This document shows, piece by piece, positions 59,985 through 64,000 of a stretch of 64,000 nt of DNA. Each line of letters starts with the position of its first letter. Positions within the stretch are counted from its first letter, which is position 1. Under the pieces are notes generated by a model that was not told the DNA's origin, searched no databases, and saw only the letters and a list, made by a program, of their open reading frames with translations. The position numbers were made by a program, and so were the translations under genes. The DNA is taken from assembly GCF_029227915.1 (NCBI RefSeq), contig NC_079883.1, positions 2,420,001 to 2,484,000 of the forward strand, in the 5' to 3' direction. This DNA is from Hydractinia symbiolongicarpus (taxonomy: Eukaryota > Cnidaria > Hydrozoa > Anthoathecata > Hydractiniidae).

Positions 59985-60835
59985 GCTTAGAGTGGTTATA
60001 ACTTTCGCACTTTGTCAGTCAAGGATAACCGCAAAATAGGCTATCACGCTAAATTAGGATAGTAGCTTGGTTAGGAGATTTTCCATAGCCTAGTTAGGAG
60101 ATAATCTCATATTTAGGAGATGTGTTTTCTTTTTTTACAATTATCTCGACAACCACATCTTGTTGTGTCAACTTTTTTTGGAGTTTTGTTGCTCATTACA
60201 TCATCTTTGTTTGAGCAAAATTTCTTATAGTTTGCTTCACGGGACTAAAAATGAAACGTCAAAAATCTTTGGATCGGCTAGTTAGACAAGAAATAGTCTA
60301 TTTAGGTTATGTGCGTTACCATGTTGAAAATATGCGTGCAGCAAATTTAGCCTTTCTTCAGAGGCAACTGTGGCCGTAAAACAAATAAGCCGTAACACAG
60401 AGGATGCATTCTTAATCAAAACAAACAAAACGCTATATTTTCTGACAGCACAAATAATAAAGAAAAATATTTTTGGACCATCAAAAGGAAGTTCTATAGA
60501 ATGTTTTTAGCTAATAAAATCATTGCGATAAATAGGCTATCATAGACTAATTAGACTATCATAGCCTAATTTGCAGTTATCCCTCTGACTGTTTGTGCAT
60601 GGTTGACTGGTTTGATTTCATTTGGCAGCGATTCAATATGGGTTAGTGAATGTTATCATAGCCCTTGGTTAGCCAAAGCAATGTGAGGGAAATTGGGGAG
60701 ATGGCACATTGTGTGCGCCATTAGATGTATGTTGCAGGGAGTTGTGTCTGGTTGCTGATTGCGGTGTAATTTGGGTCTGCGTATATAGCTCAAAATGAGC
60801 TTTAAATACTCTAGGACACCTAAGCCATGGCCCCT
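59985..60835 (+). repeat. tRNA-derived SINE, copy 2, interrupted
   Basis: Same family as 24,062-24,375. The head (agtggttat...tcgcac) is split from the anticodon-arm half and B-box region (from 60,592) by the nested element at 60,016-60,591. The body shares 'atgtgagggaaattggggagatggcaca' in shorter pieces and ends near 'aaatactctaggac'. Confidence 0.78.
60016..60591. mobile_element. non-autonomous TIR element nested in a SINE, 5-bp TSD
   Basis: The termini start CAGTCA and continue GGATAACCGCAAAATAGGC at the left; the inverted right end is nearly the same with a 2-3 bp gap. It is flanked by the direct repeat TTTGT (60,011-60,015 and 60,592-60,596). Removing the element and one TTTGT restores the SINE head as seen in copy 1 (cgcactttgtgca), which confirms the borders. 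The 576 bp are non-coding; internal 'taggctatca' motifs are repeated. Confidence 0.88.
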
Positions 60836-61157
60836 CCTGGTTATAATGGACAGGGTATCTATCTCTAGCTATAACCAGCAACAGACAGTTTCCACAGTTT
60901 CCACACATCGCACAAATTTATGCGCTATTGCTGCTACCATATTTCATCTTGAGCACAGCCTCTTAATGTTATTTTGGATCCTGTGAAACATCGAAGAAGA
61001 ACTGAAGCAGGACCGACATCAAACGAACCTCCAACGAACCTCGGAACTCTCTCTATTGATTTTTTCTGATGGAAACGCTTACGCCAAAAAACTAAGCAAA
61101 CTATCTCTGTTATGCCAAAAGAAAGGTTTTTTAAGCGAATTTATTTTTAATTGCTTC

Positions 61158-61219
61158 AGAATTTTAAAACCACCAGCTTCGAAGGAAAGTTCCTTCGAAG
61201 CTGGTGGTTTTAAAATTCT
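61158..61219. repeat. perfect 30-bp palindrome
   Basis: Arms of 30 bp (61,158-61,187 and 61,190-61,219) are exactly complementary with only a 2-nt loop. The core is CACCAGCTTCGAAGGAA. Two direct copies of 'ctctttaaagccccaac' follow. A second, larger stem lies just beyond, with arms of about 16 bp (61,248-61,263 and 61,332-61,348; caacctcttcccc with its complement). It may be a foldback element end or a recent inverted duplication. Confidence 0.9.
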
Positions 61220-62090
61220 CTTTAAAGCCCCAACCTCTTTAAAGCCCCAACCTCTTCCCCAGGGCCATTTAGGCTTTTTTGCATCAAGACGAAACCTTTA
61301 GATTCCTTCCAAATGTAAAAAACCTAAAAAACCTTGGGGAAGAGGTTGACTTCACCCTTACTATGGGTAAAAAAAGTCGGCAAATAAAAAATTGAACTAA
61401 ATTTGACTAAATTTTGAAGTTAGTTATTTTTTGCGGACAAATTTTCAGATTGAAAATGGCCACGGAAAGTTTGATTTTTGAGCTTTTGTTATATCAATAA
61501 AGACTTCAACACGGGCACAATGAAAACTATACAAATTATTTAATTTTAATGATTATTTTTTCTCTTTTTTTTTAGTTGAACATTTTCTCTACTTTGATCC
61601 TTAACTTCTTCTTCATTTTTTTTCTTCAGCTCTCTTTTGTCCTCTGCTACCCTTACTTGATTAAAGCGTTATTTAGATTGATTTTCGTGTTCTCTCTGTT
61701 ACCGTTATGGATTCATAAATGCTGCATTAAAGATGGCAAAAAAGGAGAAAAAATCAGCAAAAAGATGGCCGGCAAAAAATATTAGTCACTTACTTAGCAA
61801 AAATGTGGTCAATTTTTGATGTGTTTTTTTACCGATAAGGTACCCCACATCTTCTGTGCATAACAGAAAACGATTTGGCTAGTTATTGTAAAATTATTGC
61901 TGGCAGCAATAAAGTTAGTGCACAGAGATTTGTCGCATATTGGTTGCCTGTTATCGCGGGCGCACAGTTGTGATAACACGTGCTAATTTTATTTCTTACC
62001 ACCTGCTATAGTTCACGTCAATTTCTTAGACTTAAGTTAGCGATAAATGTGAAAATATTTAAAATGAATAACTCAGAGTTAAGAAACTAA

Positions 62091-62362
62091 GTTAGTAAGT
62101 AAGTAAGGGGAAGTTTTAATGTCCTTGGGGATTCCATTCTAATGACTGGCTCTACCTCCCCTCTGACTGTAACTTTGTTACATTACCGCGCAAGGGATAT
62201 GTATATCGCACAGCTCCAACTTGCTTGCCTGCCACACAAGCCGGTTAGCTGTTTGCACATGACACCAAATGGACTGACAACACTACATTTCAAATGCGCC
62301 GGAGTGAGGACTCGAATTTGTTAACCTTATGATTACAAGCCGAACGCGCTACCACAACACCA
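62091..62362 (-). repeat. tRNA-derived SINE with (CTTA)n tail
   Basis: On the minus strand the head reads GGTGTTGTGGTAGCGCGTTC, then GGCTTGTAATCATAAG and a B box ATTCGAGTCCTCAC. This resembles a tRNA with a TGT anticodon (threonine type) but has degenerate stems. A roughly 200-bp body follows and a short CTTA repeat tail (about 62,096-62,107). It is a different family from the SINE at 24,062. Confidence 0.72.
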
Positions 62363-62721
62363 TTATTTCGTTACCAAAATCTTTTTTCGTATGTTCAGTC
62401 GTAGGAAATACATCACGATTGTATGAATGGTTATTGTTGAGTCAAAGGTGTTTTTCAAAAAAGGTTTGCTTGTCGGGTAAGACCAAGAAATTTTCAGGAA
62501 TAAAATTCCGCGGATAATGTTTTTTGCATTTTATTAGAATTAAATTTCGCGGAAAATGTTTGATTTTTATTACAGAAAATTTAAGAACTTTCGATATTTA
62601 TCTGAGAGCTCTAGCGACATAGTTTGAGCATTAAAATTATAGCCTTTAGTAACAAGAACACAAAAATGAATGTTCTGGCGATGCTTTTTCCAAATTGTTG
62701 AAATATACCTTACGTGACAAA

Positions 62722-62885
62722 GACGCAATTTTGGTCACGTAACCGAAGCCTATACCAAGACGTTATTTTGGTCACCTGACAGAAGCCCATACAAAAACGC
62801 AAATTTTTGTCATTTGACAAATCTCACACATAAACGCAATTTGGTCATGTGACAGATGCCCATGCATAAACGCAAATCTTGCAAG
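62722..62885. repeat. ~37-bp tandem repeat, about 4.5 units
   Basis: Units of the form 'acgcaattttggtcacgtga' plus 'cagaagcccatacaaa' are repeated with moderate divergence. Each unit holds a small palindrome around TCACGTGA/TCATGTGAC. Confidence 0.8.
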
Positions 62886-64000
62886 GGTGAGGTAATGAAA
62901 ATGCAGATATTCGATAAGCGGCGACAAATGAGTTTGAGGGATTTAACTTAAAATTGAGCGTTCATTTTTGTGGCGATAAAAAGCAAAATAAAAGTTTACC
63001 TCCTGTGAAAAAAATAAGTTGATTTTATACGAAAAGGCTTGAAAAGTTGTCTAAGAATCTTTTCATTTTGGTAAAAATTGTTACGTCGTATAAGATATAG
63101 AGCGTATAGTTATGCGAAATTATGACATCATCAAACAGCTCTGAAACAACCTATTACTGTTTTCACTAAGACTAAATATTAAAATTATTTCATTTAAAAA
63201 TATTTTTGTTTGAAAATTCAACACTTCACTCAGAGCTACTTGATGATGTCATCCGATTACAATCCCTAGACAATTTCCAAGGCGTCTTATTTGAAATCAA
63301 CGTGTTTTTAGGTGAGAGGTAAGAAATCAAATGTATTTCTTTTGATGTAAACATGAGGAAGACCTATACGCAAATTTTTGACACTTGAATATTTTTTTGG
63401 TCTCTCGTTCTTCCTTTATGTTAAATTAAAATTCAGATTTTCAAGATTTCGTTTTTCATGTTCCTTACCTAAAAAACAAAGTGTTATGATTTCAGGATTT
63501 TAATAAAGGAGATTCGTTCTGATATATACATCGATTGCATCTCATACGCAACTTCCAACTTTCATAACGATTTCAAAGATTAAACCAACACAAAAAAAAA
63601 AAAAAAAAAAAAAAACCAAAAAACAAAAAAAACACACTTATTTTCTTCGATCATACACATTATTTCATTAAAAACATTTATACCAGAAATCAACATAATT
63701 TTCTACAAATAATTTTTTTCTTTAAACTTATCACAAATGCAACAAGAAAACAGCTGATCTGCGCTGCACAGAAAACGCAATATTTTCTAAATCCGAGCAA
63801 AAACTTGAAAAATAAAAGTTGGAGAAATGTATCAAAAGAATATATCCGTATTTTTTATAGCAAATTGAAGCAAGAAGTCTCAAAATTTTTTAACTATGTT
63901 AATCAGGGAAGTTGGCATGCAAGCTAAATTTTTCTGCCTATTGTTTAATCAAAAAACGAACGACCATATTGAGTAGAGAAGATAGAAAGAGGGATAAATC
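62886..64000. other. intergenic, no gene recognised
   Basis: AT-rich with a poly(A) run near 63,590-63,615. No ORF, RNA or element could be supported. Confidence 0.5.

Noticed and set aside
62291-62362. Functional tRNA-Thr on the minus strand
   Set aside because: Acceptor and anticodon stems do not pair well, and a SINE body and tail follow.

Overview
The window is AT-rich animal nuclear DNA: intron-rich genes with GT-AG introns, a U2 snRNA-like gene, tRNA-derived SINEs, non-LTR retrotransposons and many terminal-inverted-repeat (TIR) elements. Protein matches are animal-like, and the repeat content and base composition suggest a cnidarian, probably a hydrozoan. That placement is an inference; no species marker was seen.

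Layout. 1-8,970: no gene, but a 2.86-kb TIR element (1,318-4,180) and a decayed hAT transposon with an exact 5-bp target duplication (6,753-8,455). 8,969-14,226 (minus): mitochondrial sulfide:quinone oxidoreductase, 9 exons, 455 aa. 15,631-18,403 (minus): calcineurin B, 5 exons seen, the tiny first exon not found. 18,404-25,836: intergenic with MITE-like elements, hairpins and a SINE. 25,837-38,160 (plus): complete 22-exon TTC7 gene, 872 aa, a scaffold of the PI4-kinase III-alpha complex. 38,161-52,000: accessory region with two same-strand paralogues combining a C2H2 finger with a Brinker-like helix-turn-helix (39,945-41,600 and 49,300-51,988), a THAP-domain gene or pseudogene (about 46,820-48,192, minus), a U2 snRNA-like gene (45,861 onward) and several TIR elements. 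52,557-59,820: retrotransposon block with a broken RTE-like LINE, a near-perfect 2.4-kb tandem duplication and a second LINE with a 606-codon open reverse transcriptase. 59,821-64,000: SINEs, a DNA element nested in one of them, a perfect 30-bp hairpin and a short tandem array.

The conserved genes (SQOR, calcineurin B, TTC7) are unrelated housekeeping or signalling genes and form no functional cluster. The most unusual locus is the HTH paralogue pair. The larger member gained a second HTH module, split by an intron at the same point as the first, and an exonic 27-bp minisatellite encoding 28 copies of a 9-residue repeat, kept in frame throughout. It looks like a lineage-specific, fast-evolving DNA-binding family.
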